From CAZMSD01 sp964568855 (lineage in GTDB: Bacteria > CAIWAD01), in the NCBI GenBank assembly GCA_964568855.1, contig CAZMSD010000025.1, positions 1 to 57,867 of the forward strand: 57,867 nucleotides of DNA, read 5' to 3'. Below, one piece after another: positions 26,774 through 34,274 of this stretch. Made by a program: the position numbers and the translations under genes. The stretch's first letter is position 1; each line of letters begins with the position of its first letter. The notes beneath the pieces were generated by a model that saw nothing but the letters and a program-made list of their open reading frames with translations, did no database searches and had not been told where the DNA came from.

Positions 26774-28551
26774 TGCCCGGCCCTCCCCGCGGGTCGACGG
26801 CGTCTTGGCTGAGCCGGGGCCTCTCTGGTCTCCGGCGGGGGCGGCGGTACGTAGGCGGTACCCAGCAGCTCGGCCACCATCCGGTTGCGATTGGCGATCT
26901 CTGCGGGCGTCGTTTTCGCCGGGCTTTGCCGCTGAGCCCTTTTCTCCACCGGGAAATGCTCAGCCATGTACTCGCGCTTCTTCATCTTCGTCGCCGGCTT
27001 GTCGCGTCTCTTGCCGTCTCTCCTCGTGAAGCGCGTACCCAGGCCACGGACCTTGCCCTTCCTCGAACCGCCCTCCAGGCTCCAGCGGCTGAAGAATCGC
27101 TCGTCGCCCACCACGGTCACGGATCCCCGGCCAAGCTGCTTGCGGGCGATCACGGGGTAATCCCAGCAGGAGACCAGTGTATCCATCTCTCCGGCGGTGC
27201 ACAACACGGGCCAGGCTTCATAGAACTTGAAGCCCACCGATCCGCCCTGGGCGTCTATGGATTCCGGCGCCGGCCCGAGCGGCATCGATCCCAGGTCCAT
27301 GCCGAAAATGTTCAGCAGCCTGCCCAGGCCCTCGCGCCTGCGGTAATCGCCCGCGATCACCAGCCGTCCGCCCTGTTCCACGTAATCCTCCAGTCGCCGG
27401 CATTCACCGCGGCTGTAGGGACGGGCGGATCCGGCCACCAGGAAGAAACGGGCGCCCGCGAGGTCCTCCGTCCGCAGGGTGTGGTGATACAGAGGCAATA
27501 CGTCCGTGCGGTATAGCCATAAAAGGAGGGACATCACGCTCCAGTCCAGGTCCGGTGCGTGCATCCAGTTGGGCTGGTGGGAGAAGTCGATCCAGCCGAT
27601 GTCGGAGCGGTCACCATCCGGGAGCGGCGGTTCCGTGACACGCAGCTCGTTCAGGCTGAAGACCAGCAGGAGTCCGGCGGCCAGGGCCATGGCCTGCAGG
27701 GGCGACGTCCGTGTGACGGCGAAGACCCCGGCTGCGACCAGGATCAGGACGCAGAGGCCGAGTAACACGCGTCCGTTGAGCAGGCTGGAATGACCGGCCA
27801 GGCGACCGACCAGGTTCAGGTAGAAGGGCCAGACCTGCGGGCTGTTCAGCGACATTATCGGGGACTTGTCGCCCATCACAACCAGCATGCCGCTGCCGAC
27901 GGGCTGCGCGCTGAGCAGGGGCACGCTGCCGTAACGCTCCGTGTAGTCGTAGCGGGAGTTGCCCAGCTTGCCCCGTGGATTGTCCGGATCGCCCTTGTCG
28001 GAGAAAGCCAGTACGCCGCTCACCAGGGGATAGGCGGGGAAATCCTGATCGAGCGAAGCGCCGATGCTGACGCCGAGCTGGTTGCTGTTGCGCAGACCGG
28101 CGGTCAAGGAGGAAAGGTGATACTTCTGGTTGTAGGCCCACTTCCAGCCCACCAGGGTGGGCATGGCGCTGTCGTCCTTGAGCCTGATGCCGCTGGGCGC
28201 CAGCAGCGAATTCACGCTGCTGAGGATATTGTGCAGGTCAGTGTGCTCGCCGACCACCACAAGTGATCCACCCTGTTCCATGTAGCGGAAAAGGTCCTCG
28301 ACAAGTGCCTGATCCAGGGCCTCGACCGGCTGAACGATGAAAACCACGTGGTAATCGCCCGGGTCTCGCAGTTGATCATCGTCCAGCAGATCGACCTCGG
28401 CCCCCCAGGTTTCCAGCACGGCGAGCAGCCCTCCCAGTTGAGGGGGGCGACGACTTCTCACTGGTCTGGATCTCCGGCGACCAGAGTCCGGCGCTGCGGA
28501 ATCCGATGCGGAGGTCTTCGACGGAAGCAGCCGGAGGGCCGCCGATTCCAA
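26770..28551 (-). CDS. C-terminal two-thirds of a second GATase-like membrane protein (frameshift fragment)
   Basis: From about QLGGLLAVLETWGAEVDLL onward the protein is a paralogue of the 24287 gene: a first GATase-like module (VVFIVQPVEALDQALVEDLFRYMEQGGSLVVVGEHTD), a membrane pair (about 255-300), a second module (LEDYVEQGGRLVIAGDY), and an additional basic, proline-rich C-terminal tail (about 520-593) that the sister protein lacks. The first 35 or so residues (MESAALRLL...) are an out-of-frame Arg/Ser-rich artefact, because the true N-terminus lies in the 28376-29314 frame. The junction is at a G6 run (28442-28447, C6 on the coding strand). Joined, the protein would be about 847 residues, close to its 828-residue sister. 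Confidence 0.65.
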   Translation of the reverse strand: MESAALRLLPSKTSASDSAAPDSGRRRSRPVRSRRPPQLGGLLAVLETWGAEVDLLDDDQLRDPGDYHVVFIVQPVEALDQALVEDLFRYMEQGGSLVVVGEHTDLHNILSSVNSLLAPSGIRLKDDSAMPTLVGWKWAYNQKYHLSSLTAGLRNSNQLGVSIGASLDQDFPAYPLVSGVLAFSDKGDPDNPRGKLGNSRYDYTERYGSVPLLSAQPVGSGMLVVMGDKSPIMSLNSPQVWPFYLNLVGRLAGHSSLLNGRVLLGLCVLILVAAGVFAVTRTSPLQAMALAAGLLLVFSLNELRVTEPPLPDGDRSDIGWIDFSHQPNWMHAPDLDWSVMSLLLWLYRTDVLPLYHHTLRTEDLAGARFFLVAGSARPYSRGECRRLEDYVEQGGRLVIAGDYRRREGLGRLLNIFGMDLGSMPLGPAPESIDAQGGSVGFKFYEAWPVLCTAGEMDTLVSCWDYPVIARKQLGRGSVTVVGDERFFSRWSLEGGSRKGKVRGLGTRFTRRDGKRRDKPATKMKKREYMAEHFPVEKRAQRQSPAKTTPAEIANRNRMVAELLGTAYVPPPPPETREAPAQPRRRRPAGRAGQ

Positions 28552-29314
28552 GGATGAGCAGCAATCCCGCCAGGATGGGCACGATCAGGAAGCTCCACCG
28601 AAGCGAGGACCTGGGTCTGTGATCGCCGATCGGGAAGGGTGAATCAGCGAGAAACAGGATCAGGAAGATCCCGAGTTGCAGCTGGGCTCCCGGCGCGCCC
28701 GCCTGAGCGGACAGGCGAATGAACAACGTGAGCAGCACCAGAAAAAGCGCGGCGCTGATGGGCAGCGAGGCGAGTTTCTTCAAACGACCGCTCAGCAACC
28801 AGCTTGCCGCCGCCCGTAACACGAAGAACAGCAGAACGTGAATCGCGCTGGCGCTGTCGCCCCAGAAGAGGTCATGGCCGCCGAATAGGCTTAGAATCCA
28901 GCTCAGAAGAGCGGAGAAGGCCTCGAAAAAGAAGAAGAACTGGGGGATCCAGAGCAGCAATCCGTAACAAGCGTTCAGCGTGCCGAGCAGAACCCAGAAG
29001 CGTGTTCTTCGGTGTTCGGGAAAGAAGTACTGCAGCAACGTCAGCAGAGCCAGGACGGCGAAAGCCTGGAATGGGACGGGCACCATTCCACAAAGAAGTA
29101 ACACCGGAAGCAGCAGAATATGGCGCGGGCGCAGCGATTCACCCGGGACGAGGACCAGCAGGCCCGTGAAAAGCAGGACGGGTACGGCGAAAGCGGAAAT
29201 CTCGGCATGGACCGGCGGGACGAGCCCGCCTGCCAGGAGCATTGCGGCGCTGAAGAGGAGATCGGCGAGCCAGTATTGAATTCGGTCGGCCGTAATCCGT
29301 TGGAATCGGAACAT
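28376..29314 (-). CDS. N-terminal membrane part of the second GATase-like protein (frameshift fragment)
   Basis: Start at 29314 (MFRFQRITADRIQYW) behind AGGGAAGG. It contains about eight to nine hydrophobic helices and then VEDLRIGFRSAGLWSPEIQTSEKSSPP, the lead-in to the GATase-like module of its paralogue. It then leaves frame at the C6 run (28442-28447) into a short basic tail. Removing one C restores a continuous protein with the 26770 gene. The block has HDLFWGDSASAIHVLLFF where the paralogue has SCAPEWTGFVFQLL, so the putative Cys is not conserved. This argues against an exosortase-type activity in this copy. Confidence 0.65.
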   Translation of the reverse strand: MFRFQRITADRIQYWLADLLFSAAMLLAGGLVPPVHAEISAFAVPVLLFTGLLVLVPGESLRPRHILLLPVLLLCGMVPVPFQAFAVLALLTLLQYFFPEHRRTRFWVLLGTLNACYGLLLWIPQFFFFFEAFSALLSWILSLFGGHDLFWGDSASAIHVLLFFVLRAAASWLLSGRLKKLASLPISAALFLVLLTLFIRLSAQAGAPGAQLQLGIFLILFLADSPFPIGDHRPRSSLRWSFLIVPILAGLLLILGIGGPPAASVEDLRIGFRSAGLWSPEIQTSEKSSPPSTGRAARRAGNLGGRGRSAGR

Positions 29315-29669
29315 CGCACCTTCCCTGGCAACAATGGAGGTTCTATTGCCTATACGATTGCGCAGATGCGCCTTGAATCTGACCACTTTGCGATGAGCAT
29401 TCCACATCGCTCCTCGCGAATCGGTTCACTAAGTACCTGGTCCCGTGATATTCCGCCGCGACTTCTTCTGGAATGATCATGTGCACGATGCCCGAATAAC
29501 TACAGAGCAATCTAGCACATACAGTTCCTATGGCGGGCGGAAGAGGCCGATCTCGGAATTGTCTCACGGACCTGATGCACCTCGCCCACCCTGAGCGAAA
29601 GAGGCCGGAAATCATCCGGCCTCCGTTGTGGAATACTGTTGAATTGCGTGGCTCGCGTCACACGATGGC
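29315..29669. other. Intergenic region between the GATase-like operon and the Trp-Cys repeat gene
   Basis: 355 bp without a credible gene. It should contain the promoter of the leftward GATase-like pair (start 29314) and the terminator of the 29670 gene (29601-29623). I recognise no clear -35/-10 pair. Confidence 0.6.
29601..29623 (-). terminator. Rho-independent-type hairpin after the Trp-Cys repeat gene
   Basis: GAGGCCGGA and TCCGGCCTC form a perfect nine-base stem with a five-base loop, 47 bp beyond the stop of the leftward gene. On that strand it is followed by TTTC, a short uridine tract. Confidence 0.65.
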
Positions 29670-30545
29670 TTACTTGGCCAGCACCATCTTCTTCGACTGG
29701 GCCCAATCGCCGACCTGCAGCGTGTAGATGTACAGGCCGGAAGGCAGCCGGCTGCCGTCGAAGACGACCTGGTTCAACCCGCGCGTGACCAGTCCGTCCG
29801 CCAGGACCTGCACCTGGTTGCCGCGCACATCGTAGACCGTCAGGCGCGCTTCGCAGGTTTCAGGCACCGAGAACTCGATGGTGGCGAAAGGATTGAAGGG
29901 ATTGGGATAGGCCTGGCCCAGGCTGAGCGTAGCCGGCTGCTCCTCGGCGCCAACCATGCACCAGGGAATTTCGGTGTCGCACCAGTACGGATCCGTGGCG
30001 CACCAATACTCGTCCGTATCGCACCAAATGACATCCGTGGCGCACCAATACTTATCCGTGTCGCACCACTGGATGTCCGTGGCACACCATTGGTCGTCCG
30101 TGTCGCACCACTGGATTTCCGTGGAGCACCAGTATGGATCCGTGTCGCACCAGGGAATTTCGGTGTCGCACCAGTACGGATCCGTGGCGCACCATTGTTC
30201 ATCCGTGTCGCACCACGTGTAATCCGTGTTGCACCACTGGATATCCGTGGAGCAGAACTGGAAATCCGTGGGGCACCAGAACTCATCCGTGTCGCACCAC
30301 TGGATGTCCGTGGCGCATTGAACGAAGTCCGTTGGGTAACGGTCATTTCCGCCGGCAGCCAGGGGTGTTCCCCGCTGCGCTGCGGGAACTTCCGTGGCCT
30401 CGTTGTCGAAGCGATCGACGGTGGTTTGCGTCTGATACTGGTACAATGGCGGGTCGGAAGCCGCCAGGCAGGGTATGGCGATGAAGCCGATCAGCCCGAC
30501 GAGCAGGAGCATTACTGCTCGGTGAATGATTCCTTCTTTTCTCAT
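29670..30545 (-). CDS. Secreted protein with 18 tandem Trp-Cys heptads (xxWCxTD) and a FlgD-Ig-like C-terminal domain
   Basis: 291 residues, start at 30545 behind AGAGGAAA. Signal peptide about 1-29 (VMLLLVGLIGFIAIPCLAAS). Residues 74-199 are 18 uninterrupted heptads of the form xxWC[DAS]T[DE], giving 18 Cys and 16 Trp in 126 residues. Odd and even units tend to alternate (IQWCDTD / xYWCATD), so the higher-order period is 14. Residues about 205-291 are a FlgD-Ig-like/T9SS-type C-terminal domain (LSLGQAYPNPFNPFATIEFSVPE, VYDVRGNQV, LPSGLYIYTLQVG), which suggests secretion to the surface. I do not recognise the repeat. Regular Cys and acidic residues would suit metal binding, disulfide stacking or surface adhesion, but this is speculation. 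It is monocistronic: a terminator follows and AT-rich DNA precedes. Confidence 0.8.
   Translation of the reverse strand: MRKEGIIHRAVMLLLVGLIGFIAIPCLAASDPPLYQYQTQTTVDRFDNEATEVPAAQRGTPLAAGGNDRYPTDFVQCATDIQWCDTDEFWCPTDFQFCSTDIQWCNTDYTWCDTDEQWCATDPYWCDTEIPWCDTDPYWCSTEIQWCDTDDQWCATDIQWCDTDKYWCATDVIWCDTDEYWCATDPYWCDTEIPWCMVGAEEQPATLSLGQAYPNPFNPFATIEFSVPETCEARLTVYDVRGNQVQVLADGLVTRGLNQVVFDGSRLPSGLYIYTLQVGDWAQSKKMVLAK
29949..30326 (-). repeat. 21 bp tandem repeat coding for the xxWCxTD heptads (18 copies)
   Basis: 18 units of 21 bp, 378 bp in total, with no spacer. Core wobble positions vary between units, and some two- to three-unit blocks (for example PYWCDTE-IPWC) occur twice, indicating growth by unequal duplication followed by purifying selection on the W, C, T and D positions. 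Confidence 0.9.
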
Positions 30546-30944
30546 GCCAGTTTCCTCTTTCTGAAGAAGGCCATCGGGAAGAATTGCACCGATGGCTCGT
30601 TTTATCTTCAGCCGTGTGTTTCCCTATGGTAACCTGCGCCTGAAACGAGTCCTGACCAAGTCCTGGACCGCAGTTGATCTAAGCTGTAAACTTCGTTGTG
30701 ATAGTGAAGCTGAGCACAGGGTTCAGGCACAAACCTGTCTTCAGGCAATCAAAGAAATTGTAGGTTTAAAAAGTACAATTTCAAGCAAATACTTTCGATA
30801 TTGGAAATACTACTTGATGGTGCGATAATAATCACTAAGGATCAAAATATGTATACCAGGGTCATCAATAGCACTACTGGTATTTTATCAGCCCTTGATA
30901 CAAATGATGGACTTTTCTAGCTGGAATTGTTGCCGTGAAGTCAA
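30546..30944. other. AT-rich upstream region of the Trp-Cys repeat gene
   Basis: 399 bp, noticeably AT-rich from about 30700 to 30940, between the repeat gene start and the tRNA 3' end. It probably holds the repeat gene promoter. The open frames here are short and composition-unlike; I see no gene. Confidence 0.55.
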
Positions 30945-31018
30945 TGGGCCCAGAGGGACTTGAACCCCCGACCGTTGGATTATGAGTCCACCGCTCTAAC
31001 CGACTGAGCTATGGGCCC
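30945..31018 (-). tRNA. tRNA with CAU anticodon (tRNA-Met or tRNA-Ile2)
   Basis: On the minus strand a 74-base cloverleaf is visible: acceptor arm GGGCCCA pairing with TGGGCCC, D-arm TAGCTCAGTCGGTTAGAGC, anticodon loop CTCATAA with CAU (30982-30984), and T-arm GGGGGTTCAAGTCCCTC. CCA is not encoded. The AGCUCAG D-arm and CUCAUAA loop occur in both elongator tRNA-Met and lysidine-modified tRNA-Ile2, and I cannot separate them by eye. The first base pair is G-C, so it is not an initiator. Confidence 0.92.
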
Positions 31019-31132
31019 GCACTGATTCCGGCGCAGCTTTCGACACGGATTCCATCAATACAATAGAAGAAGCCGCGGTTGTGCCGGGATCCGGCGATGG
31101 TCGATTCCGGATCCAATGTTAGTAAAGAGGAA

Positions 31133-31163
31133 GGGGGCAGGCATCCCCTCTTCGCCTGCCCCC
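31133..31163. repeat. Hairpin repeat element, copy 1
   Basis: GGGGGCAGGC pairs with GCCTGCCCCC (ten-base stem, 11-base loop). The stem and loop recur nearly unchanged at 31467-31495, differing only at two loop bases. It behaves like a REP-type or duplicated terminator element; no gene ends here. Confidence 0.7.
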
Positions 31164-31466
31164 GTCTATGATGGCCAGAACCAAAAGATTGTCGCCGCGA
31201 TTCGCGCCCTACCGCTTAGGGCAGGAACCGCGATTGTCTCGGTTCCGAACTTCGACAATGAAGATGGTGCCTTCCCTCGCCGGTGAGGGTGTCCCAAGTC
31301 AAGGCCGGCGCGTGAGCTGTGTCACATATTGCACAGCTATTCATAATTCCGGTATTGTGGGTGGATACGTGGCTTCCATGGAGCTGGGGAATCATGCGGG
31401 CCGGGTCGAGCATTGGTGTTCCTCGTGTTCTTCGATCCGACGGCTGCTCAACGCCGCGAAAAGGTC

Positions 31467-31495
31467 GGGGCAGGCATCCCCTCTCTGCCTGCCCC
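31467..31495. repeat. Hairpin repeat element, copy 2
   Basis: GGGGCAGGC pairs with GCCTGCCCC around the same 11-base loop as copy 1 except for a TC/CT swap. Flanking sequence outside the hairpin is not obviously duplicated, which favours a dispersed palindromic element over a local tandem duplication. Confidence 0.7.
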
Positions 31496-31911
31496 TTCAG
31501 CATGGTGCCGAACTCTCATCCCCCTCCAAACATGCCCTGAGGCATGGTTGAAATTCGGCCTCGACTCACCGGATAATCTACGAAGCTTCAAATGCTCGAT
31601 CCGTGCTCGGGAGCATTCGGGAGATGTGATCCCGGTCACACGACCGTTCAGGAGAATCTATCATTCAACTTGCTGTCTTAATGATTTTCCGTATGACAAA
31701 TCACTCAGGCTCCGCCTTGTGCCTGGGCTTGCCGATTTTCCTGGTCTGCGTGAGTCTATACGCGATCATGTATTTGAATTTTCATGACTTACAGCTTTAG
31801 CGCAGGCTGTTTTTTCCAGCTTTCACCTTGTTTGTTAGTACCTGCATTGTTACCATATCGCATTCCAATTCTTTCAGTATCATGTACAGAGCAGGCAGAA
31901 AGAGGTGCTGA

Positions 31912-32115
31912 ATGACCTGTAAGCATTGCGGCAAGCCGATCAAGGACAAGGACAACAAGTACAGCTCCCTGCAGTATGGCCTGGAGGGCGAGTACCACTG
32001 GTCCTGCTTCGTGAAGGTCTGTCGTGAGGCCAACCGTATCGGTAGCCAGATTCTGGAGAACAACATCCAGTCCACTGGCAACCTGCACGTGAACACTCCG
32101 ATTGACATGTTCTAG
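31912..32115 (+). CDS. 67-residue treble-clef/LIM-like zinc-binding protein
   Basis: ATG at 31912 follows AGAAAGAGG. The protein opens CKHCGKPI and has HWSCFVKVC about 25 residues later, a CxxC...HxxC...C arrangement typical of a single treble-clef or LIM-like zinc knuckle. The remaining C-terminal half is polar and probably helical. It is monocistronic, with an excellent intrinsic terminator directly after the stop, so it is expressed by itself. I do not recognise the family. A small nucleic-acid or protein-binding regulator is a reasonable guess but unproven. Confidence 0.7.
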   Translation: MTCKHCGKPIKDKDNKYSSLQYGLEGEYHWSCFVKVCREANRIGSQILENNIQSTGNLHVNTPIDMF

Positions 32116-32135
32116 CGGGGGGAGGAATCCCCCCG
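32116..32135 (+). terminator. Intrinsic terminator of the zinc-knuckle gene
   Basis: A perfect eight-base stem (CGGGGGGA / TCCCCCCG) with a GGAA tetraloop starts directly after the stop codon and is followed by TTCTATATTTCT. Confidence 0.9.
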
Positions 32136-32218
32136 TTCTATATTTCTCCATCGCACACCGAAGAGAGCTGGCTGGCCGGTACTGCCGATGAGGTCCGTTT
32201 CCTCCGGCGGGGTGAACC

Positions 32219-33310
32219 TTGAATGAAGCGACTGCATCCGGTCTTGATCAAGCTGAACTGAGACGGAAGACCGGTCCGCGGCCTCGAGACGCGGGCCTGC
32301 TGGACCTGGAACGGGGCGTGAACTCGCTGAGCGCCTCCTACGCCTGGTGCCGATCGATGCTGGGGCACTACGAGAATTTCACCGTGGGCAGTCTGTTCTT
32401 TCCGCGGCGCCTGCGGCCGGCCCTGGCCGCGATCTACGCCTTCGCCCGGTTCTCGGACGACCTCGCCGACAAGGCGTCCCGTGGTTCATCGTTTCCCGCT
32501 GACATGCGCAAGCGAGGGCATTCCGGGACCTCGCCGCCGGAGAATACGCAGGAATTGAAGCTCCGCGGAAGGCGCCTCGCGCACTGGACGGGGCTCCTTG
32601 ATCGACTGCCCGAGAGCGCCCGCTGTCATCCCATTCTGCATGCCCTGAACGACACAATCCTTTCCCACGGCCTTTCTCGCGAGCCTTTCCGCCATCTGCT
32701 TTCCGCTTTCTGGCAGGATCTTCGCCAGCGCTCCTACGCCGACGACGACCAGTTGCTGGACTACTGCCGGAGGAGCGCGAATCCGGTAGGCCGGATCATG
32801 CTGCGACTCTTCGGGCTGGGAGGCGACAGGGTTGATTCCGGATCCTGGGAAAAGGCCGCCGGACTCTCGGACCGGGTCTGCACGGGCCTGCAGCTGGCGA
32901 ACTTCTGGCAGGATCTGTCCTGCGATCTGCGCGCTGGCCGCTGCTACGTGCCCGCCAGGCGATTGGCGGCCCATGAGCTGCCCTTCGACGCCCAGGCCCT
33001 GCTGGACCAGGGTGAGCGTTTCGCCCCGCTGCTGCGAGAAATCTGCGACTGGGCGCGGGAGCTCTTGCTTGAGGGCGCGGAACTCGTCCACCTGCTGCCG
33101 CGGCGCTTCCGCTATGAACTGCGCTTGTTCATGGCCGGCGGAATGACCATTCTGAGCAAGGCGGAAGGACTGGGGGGCAGGATCCTCGACCGACGCCCGC
33201 GCCTGGGCTCGCTGGAAAAAGTGGGACTGGGCCTGCGTTGCTTTCTTCCCCAGCTGATTCCCGTCGAGCGGATCGGGCAAGTAGACCGTGCTGAAGATGG
33301 AAGAGCCTGA
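32219..33310 (+). CDS. hpnC: Hydroxysqualene synthase HpnC
   Basis: A 363-residue squalene/phytoene-synthase-fold protein: SYAWCRSMLGHYENFTVGSLFFPRRLRPALAAIYAFARFSDDLAD contains the HYENF.V and DDLAD motifs of HpnC, and LQLANFWQDLSCDLRAGRCYVP is the second Asp-rich motif. HpnC converts presqualene diphosphate to hydroxysqualene. The start is TTG at 32219 with an in-frame TGA six bases upstream (32213-32215); no earlier start is possible. It overlaps hpnD by 23 bases. The stretch around residues 90-115 (RKRGHSGTSPPENTQELKLRG) is a longer insert than usual. Confidence 0.9.
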   Translation: MNEATASGLDQAELRRKTGPRPRDAGLLDLERGVNSLSASYAWCRSMLGHYENFTVGSLFFPRRLRPALAAIYAFARFSDDLADKASRGSSFPADMRKRGHSGTSPPENTQELKLRGRRLAHWTGLLDRLPESARCHPILHALNDTILSHGLSREPFRHLLSAFWQDLRQRSYADDDQLLDYCRRSANPVGRIMLRLFGLGGDRVDSGSWEKAAGLSDRVCTGLQLANFWQDLSCDLRAGRCYVPARRLAAHELPFDAQALLDQGERFAPLLREICDWARELLLEGAELVHLLPRRFRYELRLFMAGGMTILSKAEGLGGRILDRRPRLGSLEKVGLGLRCFLPQLIPVERIGQVDRAEDGRA

Positions 33311-34274
33311 ACGGGAGCGGGAGACCCTGCCCTTTTCCGCCACTCCCAAGCGCCTGGCGGAAGCCTACGCCTTTTGCCGCCTCTTCGCCAGGGTCAACGC
33401 CCGCCACTTCTACTACGCGTTCCTCTTCCTGCCGTCGGCTGAGCGCCGGGCCATCCACGCGCTGTATTCCTTCTGCCAGAAAGCGGACCAGCTCGTAGAC
33501 CTGGAGCCATCGCCGGAGGACAAGCGCAGCCGTATCGCCCGACTGCGCGAGGACCTGCGCGGACTCGAGGGCGAGCTCGAGCGGCTGGGGTTCAGGCAGG
33601 GGGAAACGAGCTCCCCTTCCGAAGAAGAGCGTGCCGCCCCCGATCGCGCCCGCCGTCGGGGGCGCGATCCAATCATGCTGGCGCTGGCCCACACGCTTAC
33701 ACGCTTTTCCATATCCACCAGCTTGTTCCACTCGCTGCTGGACGGCCTGGAGATGGACCTGGACCGCGCGCGCTACCGCAGCTTCGAAGAACTGGAGCGC
33801 TACTGCTGGCACGTGGCCTCCACAGTGGGACTGATGGTGATAGAGGTCTTCGGCTACGGCGACGCAGGCGTGAGACGTTTCGCCGAGAAGCTGGGCCAGG
33901 CCATGCAGTTGACCAACATGGCCCGGGACGTGCTGGAGGACGGCCGGGCCGGCCGGGTCTACCTCCCGCAGGACCTGCTGCACCGCCACGACTACGGCGA
34001 GCAGGAACTGCGCGACCACGTCTACGACGAGCGCTTCCGCGCCCTGATGCGGGAATTCTGCGACCGCTCGGAGGAACTCTACCGCCAGGCCTTCGCCCTG
34101 CTGCCCGCGACCGAGCGCCGCCGGATGAAGCCGGCCCTGGTGATGGCCAATCTCTACCGCCCCATCCTTGCGGAAATCCGCGCGCGGGACTACAACGTGT
34201 TCCTCGGCAAGGTGGGCTATCCCGTCTGGCGCAAGCTCACGATCGCCTTGAACACGCTGGCGCCGTGGAATTGA
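33288..34274 (+). CDS. hpnD: Presqualene diphosphate synthase HpnD
   Basis: A 328-residue trans-isoprenyl diphosphate synthase: YAFCRLFARVNARHFYYAFLFLPSAERRAIHALYSFCQKADQLVD is the first-motif region (D..LVD rather than the usual DDVVD), and QAMQLTNMARDVLEDGRAGRVYLP is the second. It condenses two farnesyl diphosphates into presqualene diphosphate. Start is GTG at 33288, or ATG at 33297; neither has a strong ribosome site, consistent with coupling to hpnC. An Arg/Glu-rich loop (about 100-125) is unusual in length. It overlaps hpnE by 10 bases. Confidence 0.9.
   Translation: MLKMEEPERERETLPFSATPKRLAEAYAFCRLFARVNARHFYYAFLFLPSAERRAIHALYSFCQKADQLVDLEPSPEDKRSRIARLREDLRGLEGELERLGFRQGETSSPSEEERAAPDRARRRGRDPIMLALAHTLTRFSISTSLFHSLLDGLEMDLDRARYRSFEELERYCWHVASTVGLMVIEVFGYGDAGVRRFAEKLGQAMQLTNMARDVLEDGRAGRVYLPQDLLHRHDYGEQELRDHVYDERFRALMREFCDRSEELYRQAFALLPATERRRMKPALVMANLYRPILAEIRARDYNVFLGKVGYPVWRKLTIALNTLAPWN

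Larger units (their letters stand above)
31019..31911. other. 0.9 kb non-coding region with two copies of a hairpin element
   Basis: No convincing coding sequence on either strand: frames are short, lack ribosome sites and have no recognisable protein content. It holds two near-identical GC hairpins (listed separately), and the region after 31640 is AT-rich and leads to the 67-residue gene promoter. Confidence 0.6.

Noticed and set aside
29949..30326. CRISPR array suggested by regular 21 bp repeats
   Set aside because: The repeats are contiguous, in frame and coding, without spacers, and no cas gene is nearby.
30945..31018. Attachment site or integrated element at the tRNA
   Set aside because: No integrase and no duplicated tRNA 3' end was found in the flanking 10 kb on either side by eye.
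31168..31551. 127-codon frame between the tRNA and the zinc-knuckle gene
   Set aside because: There is no ribosome site, the composition is mixed and Ser/Arg-rich, and it runs through the second hairpin repeat; it is probably not a gene.
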